Shown here: one piece after another, positions 1 to 10,328 of the stretch
How the letters are laid out: every line of letters begins with the position of its first letter
Numbering within the stretch: position 1 is the first letter of the stretch
The notes under the pieces: model-generated
Seen by the model: only the letters and a program-made list of their open reading frames with translations
Told to the model about the DNA's origin: nothing
Databases searched by the model: none
From: Arion vulgaris
Lineage: Eukaryota > Mollusca > Gastropoda > Stylommatophora > Arionidae
Direction of reading: 5' to 3'
Assembly (NCBI GenBank): GCA_020796225.1
Contig: CM036769.1
Coordinates: 1,665,001-1,729,000 of the forward strand
Length of the DNA: 64,000 nt
Translations under genes and position numbers: made by a program

Positions 1-567
1 ACTGTGACCTACAAGGCATATTGTAAGACTGTGACCTACAAGGCATATTGTAAGACTGTGACCTACAAGGCATATTGTAAGACTGTGACCTACAAGGCAT
101 GTTGTAAGATTGTGACCTACAAGGCATGTTGTAAGACTGTGACCTACAAGGCATATTGTAAGACTGTGACCTACAAGGCATATTGTAAGACTGTGACCTA
201 CAAGGCATATTGTAAGACTGTGACCTACAAGGCATATTGTAAGACTGTGACCTACAAGGCATATTGTAAGACTGTGACCTACAAGGCATATTGTAAGACT
301 GTGACCTACAAGGCATATTGTAAGACTGTGACCTACAAGGCATGTTGTAAGATTGTGACCTACAAGGCATGTTGTAAGACTGTGACCTACAAGGCATATT
401 GTAAGACTGTGACCTACAAGGCATATTGTAAGACTGTGACCTACAAGGCATATTGTAAGACTGTGACCTACAAGGCATATTGTAATACTGTGACCTACAA
501 GGCATATTGTAAGACTGTGACCTACAAGGCATATTGTAAGACTGTGACCTACAAGGCATATTGTAAG
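1..567 (+). repeat. 27-bp minisatellite, 21 copies, derived from SINE-A
   Basis: Head-to-tail 27-bp unit (core GTGACCTACAAGGCAT), 21 units in 567 bases, with a few point variants (CATGTTG for CATATTG). The unit is a multiple of 3, which creates a long open frame that is not a gene. It equals the internal SINE-A segment that occurs once in the copies at 5622-5879, 29047-29315 and 58905-59152. The array begins at base 1 and so probably continues outside the window. Confidence 0.95.
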
Positions 568-741
568 AGGCGACTGAGGGAAGCTATCCTGGTAAATAAA
601 AAGCGTCGCAGAAATCGGATGTGCTGCCCTACTTGTAGGCGCATAACTGGCACAACGTACAATCGCTCTTAGGCTCAGATCACATACAAATCACAGAGTG
701 ATAAACAAGTGGTCAATATGGCGTGTTCGCAGAAGAAGAAA
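568..741 (+). mobile_element. SINE-A, 3' body following the expanded segment
   Basis: Directly continues the array with the SINE-A body: AGGCGACTGAGG, then AAATAAAAAGCGTCGCAG, GCGCATAACTGGCACAAC, CACATACAAATCACAGAG, and a GAAGAAGAA tail. The order matches the other SINE-A copies, so array and body are one insertion with an amplified internal segment. Confidence 0.85.
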
Positions 742-764
742 TATATTTATTTGTTCTCTTTTCT

Positions 765-1050
765 GTCAACGATATACGGCGGACTCTTCTGTCAACGATA
801 TACGGCGGACTCTTCTGTCAACGATATACGGCGGACTCTTCTGTCAACGATATACGGCGGACTCTTCTGTCAACGATATACGGCGGACTCTTCTGTCAAC
901 GATATACGGCGGACTCTTCTGTCAACGATATACGGCGGACTCTTCTGTCAACGACATACGGCGGACTCTTCTGTCAACGATATACGGCGGACTCTTCTGT
1001 CAACGACATACGGCGGACTCTTCTGTCAACGATATACGGCGGACTCTTCT
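765..1050 (+). repeat. 26-bp minisatellite, 11 copies, inside a LINE
   Basis: Eleven exact-length 26-bp units (core GTCAACGATATACGGCGGAC). The sequence after the last unit (GTAACATTTAAATTC) is continuous LINE sequence. The homologous LINE at 14800-15325 has one copy of the segment at 14975-15000 followed by GTAACACTTG, which is the unexpanded state. The 26-bp unit cycles through all frames and so gives overlapping false ORFs. Confidence 0.92.
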
Positions 1051-1250
1051 GTAACATTTAAATTCAAAATCACATATTTGTTTTTTCACTACCTTGTTAA
1101 ATGTCCATGTTTCACACCTATATGTTACCACTGGAAATACGCATACTTTTATCATTCTGATCTTTGTTTTCCTATCAGTTCCGTTCCGTAATGTTTTGAG
1201 TTGTTTAATTTTTTGTAAAGCCATCTTTGTTCTTCTTTTATTTCCTTCAC

Positions 1251-1348
1251 CACATTTCCATCTGTTGTTAGCAGTGAACTGACATATTCAAAACTGTTCA
1301 CATTTCCATCTGTTGTTAGCAGTGAACTGACATATTCAAAACTGTTCA
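1251..1348 (+). repeat. 48-bp tandem duplication in the LINE
   Basis: Two nearly identical 48-bp copies starting CACATTTCCATCTGTTGTTA, within the antisense LINE fragment. The related LINE at 15226-15270 has the segment once. Confidence 0.85.
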
Positions 1349-1360
1349 CATAAAAGCATG

Positions 1361-1617
1361 CACGAGTCGTTAAAAAAATGTATGTTAATTATGATTTGAC
1401 ATTTTGATATGTGTCACATATATGTGTAATTGTTATTGAATGAATATTTGGTTGCACATGACATTGTCAAGCAAGCAGCACAGATCTGACCATGAGTGAT
1501 CGTGTGATATGGCGAGCCATGTCCATCTACGCGTATCGGTATGGCACATGGTGATGATGCTACATTGTTATTAATATTCTCATAGGCATTAGAATAGAAA
1601 CTAAACTATCCAACGAT
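1361..1617. other. Intergenic stretch without assignable features
   Basis: AT-rich sequence between the LINE fragment and the 29-bp array. I see no coding potential or copy elsewhere in the window. Confidence 0.5.
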
Positions 1618-3181
1618 GACTACCACACACTCGACAGACAAGGACAGACTACCACACACTTGACAGACAAGGACAGACTACCACACACTTGACAGACAAG
1701 GACAGACTACCACACACTTGACAGACAAGGACAGACTACCACACACTTGACAGACAAGGACAGACTACCACACACTCGACAGACAAGGACAGACTACAAC
1801 ACTTGACAGACAAGGACAGACTACCACACACTCGACAGACAAGGACAGACTACCACACACTTGACAGACAAGGACAGACTACCACACACTCGACAGACAA
1901 GGACAGACTACCACACACTTGACAGACAAGGACAGACTACACCACACTTGACAGACAAGGACAGACTACCACACACTCGACAGACAAGGACAGACTACAC
2001 CACACTCGACAGACAAGGACAGACTACCACACACTTGACAGACAAGGACAGACTACCACACACTTGACAGACAAGGACAGACTACCACACACTTGACAGA
2101 CAAGGACAGACTACCACACACTCGACAGACAAGGACAGACTACCACACACCCGACAGACAAGGACAGACTACCACACACTCGACAGACAAGGACAGACTA
2201 CCACACACTGACAGACAAGGACAGACTACCACACACTCGACAGACAAGGACAGACTACCACACACTCGACAGACAAGGACAGACTACCACACACTTGACA
2301 GACAAGGACAGACTACCACACACTTGACAGACAAGGACAGACTACCACACACTCGACAGACAAGGACAGACTACCACACACTCGACAGACAAGGACAGAC
2401 TACCACACACTCGACAGACAAGGACAGACTACCACACACTTGACAGACAAGGACAGACTACCACACACTCGACAGACAAGGACAGACTACCACACACTAG
2501 ACAGACAAGGACAGACTACACCACACTTGACAGACAAGGACAGACTACCACACACTCGACAGACAAGGACAGACTACCACACACTCGACAGACAAGGACA
2601 GACTACCACACACTTGACAGACAAGGACAGACTACCACACACTTGACAGACAAGGACAGACTACCACACACTTGACAGACAAGGACAGAGTACCACACAC
2701 TCGACAGACAAGGACAGACTACCACACACTCGACAGACAAGGACAGACTACCACACACTCGACAGACAAGGACAGACTACCACACACTGACAGACAAGGA
2801 CAGACTACCACACACTCGACAGACAAGGACAGACTACCACACACTCGACAGACAAGGACAGACTACCACACACTCGACAGACAAGGACAGACTACCACAC
2901 ACTTGACAGACAAGGACAGACTACCACACACTTGACAGACAAGGACAGACTACCACACACTCGACAGACAAGGACAGACTACCACACACTCGACAGACAA
3001 GGACAGACTACCACACACTCGACAGACAAGGACAGACTACCACACACTCGACAGACAAGGACAGACTACCACACACTCGACAGACAAGGACAGACTACCA
3101 CACACTCGACAGACAAGGACAGACTACCACACACTCGACAGACAAGGACAGACTACCACACACTCGACAGACAAGGACAGA
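1618..3181 (+). repeat. 29-bp minisatellite, about 54 copies, fused to a LINE tail
   Basis: 29-bp unit (core GACAGACAAGGACAGACTAC) repeated about 54 times, with C/T variants and occasional 1-2 base deletions that break the frame. The last unit runs directly into LINE coding sequence: in the frame ending at 3441 the repeat peptide LDRQGQT leads into FIFRLR. This position matches the RRDQSTIFRLR linker of the LINE copy at 4000-4918. The array is therefore an amplified LINE segment. Confidence 0.93.
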
Positions 3182-3560
3182 CCTTCATTTTCCGTCTCAG
3201 GATAGAACATTACAGACTGAACAAACACCTACACAGGATACGATTGTCCCCGTCCTCTCTGTGTTCATGTGGCACCGCTGATCAAACCACAGAACGTGCC
3301 CTGCAAGACTGTCCCCTGTATGTCCTCCCTAGAAAGGAATGCTGGCCCTACAACCCGACACTACATTCAAAACTACATGTCACCAGAGATGAGCTCCAGA
3401 CAACAGTCGACTTCATCATAGGAACGTGTCTAACAGCATAAGCATCAAAACTACATGGCACCAGAAATGAGCTCCAGACAACAGTCAACTTAATCATAAG
3501 AACGTGTCTAACAGCATAAGCATCAAAATAGCGATTGCAAAGAAGAAGAAGAGTATTCTC
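3182..3560 (+). mobile_element. LINE 3' end (post-RNase H domain and 3' UTR)
   Basis: Encodes IFRLRIEHYRLNKHLHRI, then a Cys/His cluster (CSCGTADQTTERALQDCP), typical of the region after RNase H in some non-LTR retrotransposons. The 3' part contains a 78-bp tandem duplication (3368-3445 and 3446-3523) and ends GCAAAGAAGAAGAAGAG. The same 3' segment is amplified in the 31786-34670 array. Confidence 0.8.
3368..3523 (+). repeat. 78-bp tandem duplication in the LINE 3' UTR
   Basis: Two 78-bp copies starting CAAAACTACATG and containing GATGAGCTCCAGACAACAGT, about 90% alike. This is a low-copy relative of the large intron 7 array. Confidence 0.88.
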
Positions 3561-3999
3561 ATCCAGATTTGTGATTGATATCTTTCAGTTTCAGTTACTA
3601 AGAATCCATGGATTAGACAAGCATGTCATACGCTAGTAGAGACATTGACTATGACAACTTCCCGACGGACAGTGATGGTGAAAGAAAGTCTGAACGTTCA
3701 AATGAAACATGAAAAACTGTGGAAAAAGAGTGGAAAAAGTGGCCTGACATGATCAACAATTAATAAAAAGGTGGCGGAACGGCACAAATGGAAATCTCTC
3801 GTGGAAGTGGTATGTGTCAAGCGGGAGATAGATCTGTCCACAGACAGATACCACCTTCCAGAAACAAGACAACAACTGCAGAGAGTTATAATAAATTTGA
3901 CACCACATACACTCTTGAATACACAAGAAATTAATAAAACAATTGGTAGATGAAACAACTAAACGCTCCGACCCAGTCAGCTTTATGATAGCATCTCAA
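3561..3999. other. Intergenic stretch, no gene recognised
   Basis: A short open frame at 3771-3953 has no recognisable domain. The position just upstream of LINE RNase H sequence suggests decayed LINE, but I see no diagnostic motif. Confidence 0.4.
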
Positions 4000-4918
4000 A
4001 GAACCATTGATGCCTATCCCCAAGAATGGGTACATGTCTATACTGATGGATCTGCATTTAAAGTCACCATCAAAGCAGATTACGGAGTATTTATACAATA
4101 CCCAGACAGATCATCCGAATAGCTTGGTGCATGCGGGGAGGTATGCTCAAATTATGAGGCTGAAATTCATGCGTTAGAAGCAGCTGTGTACCACCTGAAG
4201 ACTGTTTTTGATGTTTTTCCATCAAAGAAACAGAACATTATTATTTTTACAGATTCAATGTCTGCCCTTCAAGCTCTAGAAGATGGTGGACATTGTAAAT
4301 CTGAACTCTCCAATCTAGTCCTAGATATTGACAAACTTGTTACATCCCATGACATCAAAATTGTGCAGTGAATCCCTGGACATTCAAGTACACCTGGAAA
4401 TGATAAAGCAGATAGGCTAGCCAAGAAAAGGTCAACACAAGAACAACCAATCACAGCAACAACTCTCCATACAGCAAAGCAAATCCTAACGACAACAAGT
4501 AAAGAAATTTGACTGAACAGATGTGCCATGGGAAACACAGGAAGAGAGGTTTACAGACATATGGCCAGCCCTAACCTTAATGACAACATCAACCACCTTA
4601 CAAGAAGAGATCAGAGCACCATTTTTAGACTCCGAACCCAACACATAACACTTAATAATCACTTGAACAGAATTCATCCACAACACACTCCAGAGTGTCA
4701 ACTGTGTGCACATCATCATGAAACCGTTCACCACCATCTCTTCAGGTGTCAAGCACTAGAAGACATCAGAAAGACCCTCCTTCCTCCAAGGCCAGATAAA
4801 TGGAACACATTATACGGAACAAATGAACAACTTACAAACACATGCAGATACCACTACATAGCATTAGGGCAAAGGGCAAGAGCTCAAGCACCGCTGGATC
4901 ATTGAAGAAGAAGAAGCT
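4000..4918 (+). pseudogene. LINE RNase H domain and C-terminus, broken by stops
   Basis: One + frame encodes a retroelement RNase H1 domain: VYTDGSA (first Asp), YEAEIHALEAA (Glu), IIIFTDSMSALQAL (second Asp) and PGHSSTPGNDKADRLAKK (His and last Asp). The linker RRDQSTIFRLRTQH and a Cys/His cluster (CQLCAHHHETVHHHLFRC) follow. In-frame stops at 4120-4122, 4369-4371 and 4510-4512 kill it. The catalytic D-E-D-D residues are still visible. It ends in a GAAGAAGAAGAAG tail. This is a dead 5'-truncated LINE, not a host RNase H. Confidence 0.85.
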
Positions 4919-5062
4919 AAGGGAAGTCCTGATGTTAAATGAGCATAGAAAAATAAGAAGACAGGTATTATAAACGTTCGGAAAGCACAATTTTCCAAGC
5001 TGTAAAATGTGGTTCAATTTCAGTGTTTTACAATTGTGTATTCCGAGTACATCCTAAATCTC

Positions 5063-5093
<31 letters not shown>

Positions 5094-5339
5094 CTTCTTG
5101 CGTTCGTTCTTTACGACCAATTTTAATCACTCTTTGTGATATGTTTGATCTTTGCCAAGAACGTGTATACGTTGCACATTGGTTTGTAGGCCCCTAAACG
5201 CATAGACTTCTACACGTTTAGGACATGTGCATCCGATTTCAGCCAAACCTCCTTAGTCGCCTCTTACGACATGCTTGGCAGGTAACAGTGGTTCTATTCT
5301 GTACACCCCAAATTTGGGCCCCGGTAACCACTCGGGCGG
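5063..5339 (-). mobile_element. SINE-B copy, antisense
   Basis: On the minus strand: CGAGTGGTTACC head, AGAATAGAACCACTGTTACC, a core GCATGTCGTAAGAGGCGACT-like segment shared with SINE-A, GGCTGAAATCGGATGCACAT, AACGTATACACGTTCTTGGC, and a 3' GAACGAACGCAAGAAGAAG tail that is a long CTT run on the + strand. Other copies lie at 36350-36640, 40445-40695, 48640-48765 and 56090-56250. Confidence 0.85.
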
Positions 5340-5470
5340 CTTCTTCTTCTGAATTTACCCACTATAAAATCAGATGTAGTCAGGGCTCTTCTGACAGATT
5401 TTTGCATGAAGGCCTGCTTTCCTTATCATCAGTGTCCCCCGCCATACAGGCATGTCTTCTCCGACTTTAT
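5340..5470 (-). mobile_element. SINE-F copy, antisense
   Basis: The minus strand carries AAGTCGGAGAAG, TATGGCGGGGGACACTGATG, TTCATGCAAAAATCTGTCAG and a GAAGAAGAA tail. It matches copies at 49255-49417 and 55765-55982. The family is short, and its tail resembles those of SINE-A, SINE-B and the LINE tails. Confidence 0.75.
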
Positions 5471-5611
5471 AGTTAACACAATTATTTTACCAATAAAAAT
5501 GTATAAATCCGTGGATTGCACTTTTCTGTATGTATGGCTTTAAAGCACGACCTACTATATATATAGAGTCAGTGGTGCTTTAAAGCACGGCAGACGTTTC
5601 AATGAGTTCTT
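5471..5611. other. Flanking spacer
   Basis: AT-rich, with CTTTAAAGCACG repeated at about 5537 and 5578. No gene. Confidence 0.4.
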
Positions 5612-5621
5612 GATGTTTATA

Positions 5622-5879
5622 TCGCCTGTGTGATACCGGAGCCCACAAGTGAAGCAAAGAATAGTACCACTGCGACCTACAAGGCATGTCGTTAGAGACG
5701 ACTGATGTAGGACCTAGGAAAACTACCCTAGTAAATAAAAAGCATCGCAGAAATCGGATGTACTAGCCTACTTGTAGGCGCAAAATTGACACAACGTACA
5801 ATCGCTCTTCGGCTCAGATCCCATACAGATCATAGAGTGGTTAACAAGTGGTCGATACGTAGCGCTGGAAGAAGAAGAA
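5622..5879 (+). mobile_element. Full SINE-A copy with target-site duplication
   Basis: About 258 bp from ATCGCCTGTGTGATACCGG through GCGACCTACAAGGCATGTCG, AAATAAAAAGCATCGCAG and AAGTGGTCGATACG to a GAAGAAGAA tail. It is flanked by the 10-bp direct repeat GATGTTTATA at 5612-5621 and 5880-5889, so both ends are defined. This is the best reference copy in the window. Confidence 0.9.
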
Positions 5880-6015
5880 GATGTTTATACGTTTGAGAAC
5901 TCTTCATTTCGTGAAACACAAAAACTATGACTCATGAAGTTCTAAATATAACTGAAGGACTGGATTTGTGCTTGAAATATTTGTAAACTTTGTTGATCTT
6001 GGTTAGGACTATAAC

Positions 6016-6198
6016 CTATGCTTTGAAACTGGTAGCTTATGTTGCAAGTATTTTATATCAATACTTCTTAACTGTCCCTATGCTTTGAAACTGGTAGCTC
6101 ATGTTGCAAGTATTTTGTATCAATACTTCTTAACTGTCCCTATGCTTTGAAACTGGCAGCTCATGTTGCAAGTATTTTATATCAATACTTCTTAACTG
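6016..6198 (+). repeat. 62-bp tandem repeat, 3 copies
   Basis: Period 62, starting at about 6016, 6078 and 6140 (CTATGCTTTGAAACTGG... ACTTCTTAACTGTCC). The third copy ends exactly where SINE-E begins. Confidence 0.88.
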
Positions 6199-6650
6199 GG
6201 GTCTCTGTAGCGTAGAGGTTAGGTCTCACCTCTCGTGTCAAAGGTACTCGGTTCGTTCCCTCGTGGAACAATCTGGATAATTTTCCAGAGATCCCTGATC
6301 TCAGTGTAGGTGAGATCGAGTTCCTAGTCCTATCGGAGACGGAAGATAAAACGTAGGTCCTTTGTTAAATTTGAACACTAAAAACACCCTTGGCAGTTCA
6401 AAATCGAGAAGAGCAGGCTGGAAAGCAGCTGTCCAGGCAAAATTCATTAGAAAAGATTAAAAATAAAATTCATGCAAACATAGCTTCACCATCTTCAAAT
6501 CAAAATTACATCGGGATCCTCGCCGGTGCTACGGAGTTCCTCCAGTGCCACTGAGATCTATCTGTGTAAGAAAGAGATCGGAGCCTACATGGTTACTCAC
6601 CGAAGTGCAATGATGATGGTGCAATCAATCAATGAATCAATCAATCAATC
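6198..6650 (+). mobile_element. SINE-E copy (tRNA-headed, about 450 bp)
   Basis: Starts GGGTCTCTGTAGCGTAGAGG (A-box-like TAGCGTAGAGG) with a B-box-like GGTTCGTTCCC about 45 bp later, as in tRNA-derived SINEs. The body carries TCTCAGTGTAGGTGAGATCG, GAAGAGCAGGCTGGAAAGC and GAAGTGCAATGATGATGGTG, and the end is (AATC)n-like. Relatives lie at 20058-20500, 31270-31740, 35050-35275 and 57340-57835. Confidence 0.82.
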
Positions 6651-6763
6651 CATCAACCATGTCTACGTAACGCTATGTACTGTTTAAACTGGAATTTTAC
6701 TTTTTTTTCACAAAGTCTAAACGCCCATATTTAGCTCGGTGAGTTGGGAATTGATTGTATTAA

Positions 6764-7146
6764 ACGCCCGCGTATTGCCAGGGCTCGCACGGGGAGCAAT
6801 GAATAATACCACTGCGACCTACAGGGCATGTCGTAAGAGGCGACTGATGTAGAACCTAGGGAAGCTACCCTAGTAAATAAAAAGCGTGACAGAAATCGGA
6901 TATGCTGGCTTACTTGTAGGCGCATAACTGGCACAACTGATCACATACAAATCATAAAGCGTGTTTTAACAGGTGATCTTCTACTGCGTTCGCCCGTTGC
7001 GAATTCGGGCGTTAGCCATTATGCCTGGTGGGCCACTTTTGAATGATTTTTGCGTGATAGCCTGCTTTACCATTTGACTGACAATGCAAGCGCGCCGTCG
7101 ACAACTTCAAGAGTTAAACAAGTGGTCGATATGGAGTGTTCCAAGA
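6764..7146 (+). mobile_element. SINE-A copy interrupted by a SINE-F-like insert
   Basis: The SINE-A head and body run from 6764 to about 6974. Foreign sequence occupies about 6975-7112, after which the SINE-A tail resumes (TTAAACAAGTGGTCGATATGG...CCAAGAAGG). The insert is antisense to SINE-F (TTTTTGCGTGATAGCCTGCTTT) and begins CTTCTACTGCG. Confidence 0.78.
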
Positions 7147-7555
7147 AGGAATATTGTATGAGAAATTGCACAGCTGAGCTGAAATAACACGAAAATATAA
7201 AACAAAAACATTTCTAAACAAGGGAAGAAATAGAAAATAAGAAACAATAAAACAAACAATAATCCACATTAAAAAACAAATTTGTTTTTTCTGGATGCTA
7301 GCTGGTGGATTCCGAATTTTAGGACGACTAAAATAAAGTGGGTCACGAGGTCAACTAGATCCCATTTTTAAAAACTTTTACGGATGAAAAAGTTCAAGAT
7401 GAAACGAAATTCCAACCAGTCAATAGGAACATTGAAAGGGCAGATAACAAAGGAAGTTAACAGTACAAGTCTTAAAATAGCCTGGTCCAGGAACAAGGAA
7501 GAACAGTTGAGGCTAAGAGAATTTAAACGTAGAAGGAAGTAATGAAAAAAAAGGG
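7147..7555. other. AT-rich spacer, no gene seen
   Basis: A-rich sequence with no ORF of note and no copy elsewhere that I recognise. Confidence 0.4.
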
Positions 7556-8078
7556 TGTGTTACTTGGATACAACACGATTTGACATCTCGCTTCACCCTC
7601 TCTAACGAGGCATAGGTTCGCAACCAAAGTTTTCCAAGCTCTCCTATTCAAGGCCATCTTTTCCAGATCTCTCCATTCTTTCTCCATTTTCTTGCATCCT
7701 GTTTCCAACTCCTGCCTCAAAGTGTTTCTGTCTGTGTCTTCCCTTACCTCTAATACCCTGGGTGTTCCATCGGTAGGCCTGTCTCGTGATGCTGTCAGAA
7801 GGCCTCATCCATCGCAACCTTCTGCCCCTTATCTATTGCTCCACCTGTCGTTATCCCGCTCTGTTCCACGTTTGTGATCCTGTCATATCATTGTCCATGG
7901 ACTATCCTTGATCCTGCGCAGGCATCTATTGATGAATGTCTGCATCGTTTTGGTGTTCCCTTTAGTTGTCCTTCATGTCTCCGCTCCATACAGAAGGATA
8001 GCCCTAACATTTAAGTTAAATATCATTACCTTAGTTTTGTTTCTGATCATTCTTGAACTCCCATCTATTTACCAGAGA

Positions 8079-8338
8079 TCCGCAATAGCGTATTTGTTAG
8101 TGAACTCGCCTCTTAAGCTAATAGTCCTGGTTCAACACCACAATCAGGCATGGAATTTATCCGAACGTAACGGCCTCAATTGGGTACTAGAAAAAGCACT
8201 GGTATGTAAAGACGGCGATGTAATGTTGACCACGTCACCCATCGTGTGCCGATGGTCAACTAAAAATATGGGCCAAACACCATATTGCCCTATATACCAC
8301 GTGGTATAACAAGGGTTAATAATAATGTTCTACCGAAT
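8079..8338 (+). mobile_element. Short insert in the LINE (unclassified repeat)
   Basis: LINE homology to 21787-22470 stops at about 8078 and resumes at about 8339. The insert has a B-box-like GGTTCAACACC and a segment GTCACCCATCGTGTGCCGAT...AAAAATATGGGCC that recurs, diverged, at 52890-52960. It may be an old SINE; its ends are uncertain. Confidence 0.5.
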
Positions 8339-8391
8339 GGCAAATGCTGATCTTGTCTTTTGTATTCAAATCCTAGTATCTTCATCTGAGC

Positions 8392-8749
8392 CACCTTGAA
8401 TGTTGATAACACTTCCCAGATACCAGATGTAAATGTGTCCACCACTTTGAATGTTGATAACACTTCCCAGATACCAGATGTAAATGTGTCCACCACTTTG
8501 AATGTTGATAACACTTCCCAGATACCAGATGTAAATGTGTCCACCACTTTGAATGTTGATAACACTTCCCAGATACCAGATGTAAATGTGTCCACCACTT
8601 TGAATGTTGATAACACTTCCCAGATACCAGATGTAAATGTGCCCACCACTTTGAATGTTGATAACACTTCCCAGATACCAGATGTAAATGTGTCCACCAC
8701 TTTGAATGTTGATAACACTTTCCAGATCCCAGATATGTAAATGTGTTCA
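8392..8749 (+). repeat. 51-bp minisatellite, 7 copies, inside a LINE
   Basis: Period 51 (unit contains TTGAATGTTGATAACACTTC and CCAGATGTAAATGTGTCC). On the minus strand each unit is a degraded copy of the LINE FTYLGS region, with unbroken LINE coding sequence on the 5' side. 51 is a multiple of 3, so open frames appear on both strands; none is a gene. Confidence 0.92.
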
Positions 8750-8775
8750 CCTCCTTGAATGTTGCTCCTCTCAAT

Positions 8776-10328
8776 ATGATCGTATCTCTAGAATTCGATT
8801 AATCGATAACCTCAATCGATTAATCGATCACCTGGAACAGGACTTACTCCCTGAGACCCAATGTGGCTTCAGAGCAGGTCGTGGAACAGCAGACATGATA
8901 TTTGCTGCTCGCCAACTACAGGAGAAATGCCAAGAGCAGCACCGTAACCTCTATATGGTCTTTGTCGATCTGACAAAGGCTTTCGACACGGTTAACAGGG
9001 AGAGTCTATGGAAGATCATGGAAAAATTTGGATGCCCAAGGAAATTCATCAAGATCGTTCAACAGTTTCACGAGGGCATGATGGCACGTGTACTTGACGA
9101 AGGGGAGCTGTCGGAAGCCTTCCATGTCACCAACGGCGTCAAACAGGGCTGTGTACTGGCCCCAACACTCTTCAGCATGATGTTTGCTGCCATGCTCACG
9201 GATGTCTTTTGGGAAGGCGACGAACATGGGGTAAAGATTAGATACAGGACAGACGGTAACCTATTCAATCTTCGGAGGTTAAAATCCTCCACCAAGGTAA
9301 AAGAATCAACTATCTCAAACCTGTTGTTTGCTGATGACTGTGCCCTCGCTACCAACTCTGAGGAAGAAATGCAGACTTACATGGACAAGTTCTCAATGGC
9401 CTGTGATAGGTTTGGCCTCACCATTAACACCAAAAACAGAGGTCATGTTCCAGCCCGCCCCTAGAGAACAGTATTACGATCCAGTCATCAACATTAAACA
9501 CCAGCGTCTCCAGTCAACGGACAACTTTGCTTATCTTGGCAGCCTCCTATCCAGATCGGCAAACATAGATTCTGAGGTCCACAATAGGATATCCAAAGCC
9601 AGTGCTGCGTTCGGAAGGTTACGTGTCACTGTGTGGGAACGGAAGGGGATAAGCATAGTCACCAAGCTGAAAGTTTACCAGGCCATAGTGCTAACCACGC
9701 TGCTGTACGCAAGCGAGACATGGACAGTGTATAGCGGACACGGAAGAAAATTAAACCATTTCCACACAAGCTGTCTACGCAGAATACTAAAAATAAACTG
9801 GCAGGACAAAATTCCAGACAGCGAAGTCCTCACAAGAGCAAAGATCCCAAGCGTCAACACCCTGTTGCAGAAGGCTCAACTGAGATGGGTCGGTCACGTT
9901 GCTCGAATGCCTGATAAACGCATCCCAAAACAGTTGATGTATGGCAAGCTTGAAGGGGGCAGACGTTTAGCTGGTGGACAGAAAAACGCTTTAAAGACAC
10001 TCTTAAAGTGTCTCTGAAATGCTTCGATATAGACAATACGTGCTGGGAATCCTTGCGCAAGATCGCCAAATGTGGCGCTGTAACAACAAAGAGGAACCCG
10101 AATAGCTGAGAATCATCGTATTGTTGAGTCACAGAGAAAACGAGCAGCGCGAAAAGACAGAGCACACAACACGCACATGTCTAACCTTGATCATGTATGC
10201 CCCACCTGTGGTCGGGGATTCTGTTCTAGGATTGGACTCTACAGTCACCTCCGCACACACCAGAGAGGTGCAACAGTACACGTCTGAGATTGTTGTCATC
10301 ATCGCTTGCGATGGACGGCTATTATATT
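8776..10328 (+). mobile_element. LINE ORF2 fragment: reverse transcriptase to C2H2 finger
   Basis: 5'-truncated non-LTR retrotransposon. It encodes LLPETQCGFRAGRGTADMI, RT motif A VDLTKAFDTV, motif B NGVKQGCVLAPTLF, catalytic FADD (FADDCAL, about 9330), then DNFAYLGSLLS, LTTLLYASETWTVYSG, LRWVGHVARMPD, and finally a C2H2-type finger at about 10198-10275 (CPTCGRGF...HLRTH). Frame changes near 9437 and again near 10000 show it is dead. The region around 8795-8835 has a small duplication (LIDNLNRLIDHLE). The 3' side abuts SINE-A. Confidence 0.88.

Larger units (their letters stand above)
751..1360 (-). mobile_element. LINE 3' fragment, antisense, with two internal expansions
   Basis: The minus strand reads a LINE C-terminal region after the reverse transcriptase: FEYVSSLLTTDGN, later VVTYRCETWTFNK and FEFKCYRRVRRISLT, matching the usual 'YLGS...DG', 'YG.ETW' and 'LRR' blocks of non-LTR elements. 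It is broken and not a gene. A relative at 14800-15325 carries the same blocks without expansion. Confidence 0.75.
7556..8775 (-). mobile_element. LINE 3' region, antisense, interrupted twice
   Basis: Read on the minus strand from 8775 downward: ATFKEVNTFTYLGS, then a 51-bp array, KRQDQH, an unrelated insert (about 8079-8338), a region matching the VKAVLLYGAETWRTTK block of the copy at 21787-22470, and near 7690-7560 the terminal block KEWRDLEKMALNRRAWKTLV. This block order is the C-terminus of a non-LTR ORF2. The frame is broken throughout. Confidence 0.78.

Noticed and set aside
4..672. 222-residue open frame at the left edge
   Set aside because: Read-through of the 27-bp SINE-derived array into SINE body; no coding signal beyond unit length divisible by 3.
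4000..4918. Possible host RNase H gene
   Set aside because: Three in-frame stops, LINE-type C-terminal Cys/His block and GAAGAAG tail identify a dead retroelement.
6198..6270. tRNA gene at the start of SINE-E
   Set aside because: Same head occurs in other SINE-E copies with a shared 3' body; no convincing acceptor stem pairing.
9006..9355. Antisense open frames within the LINE reverse transcriptase
   Set aside because: Shadow frames of the + strand ORF2, whose RT motifs are clear.
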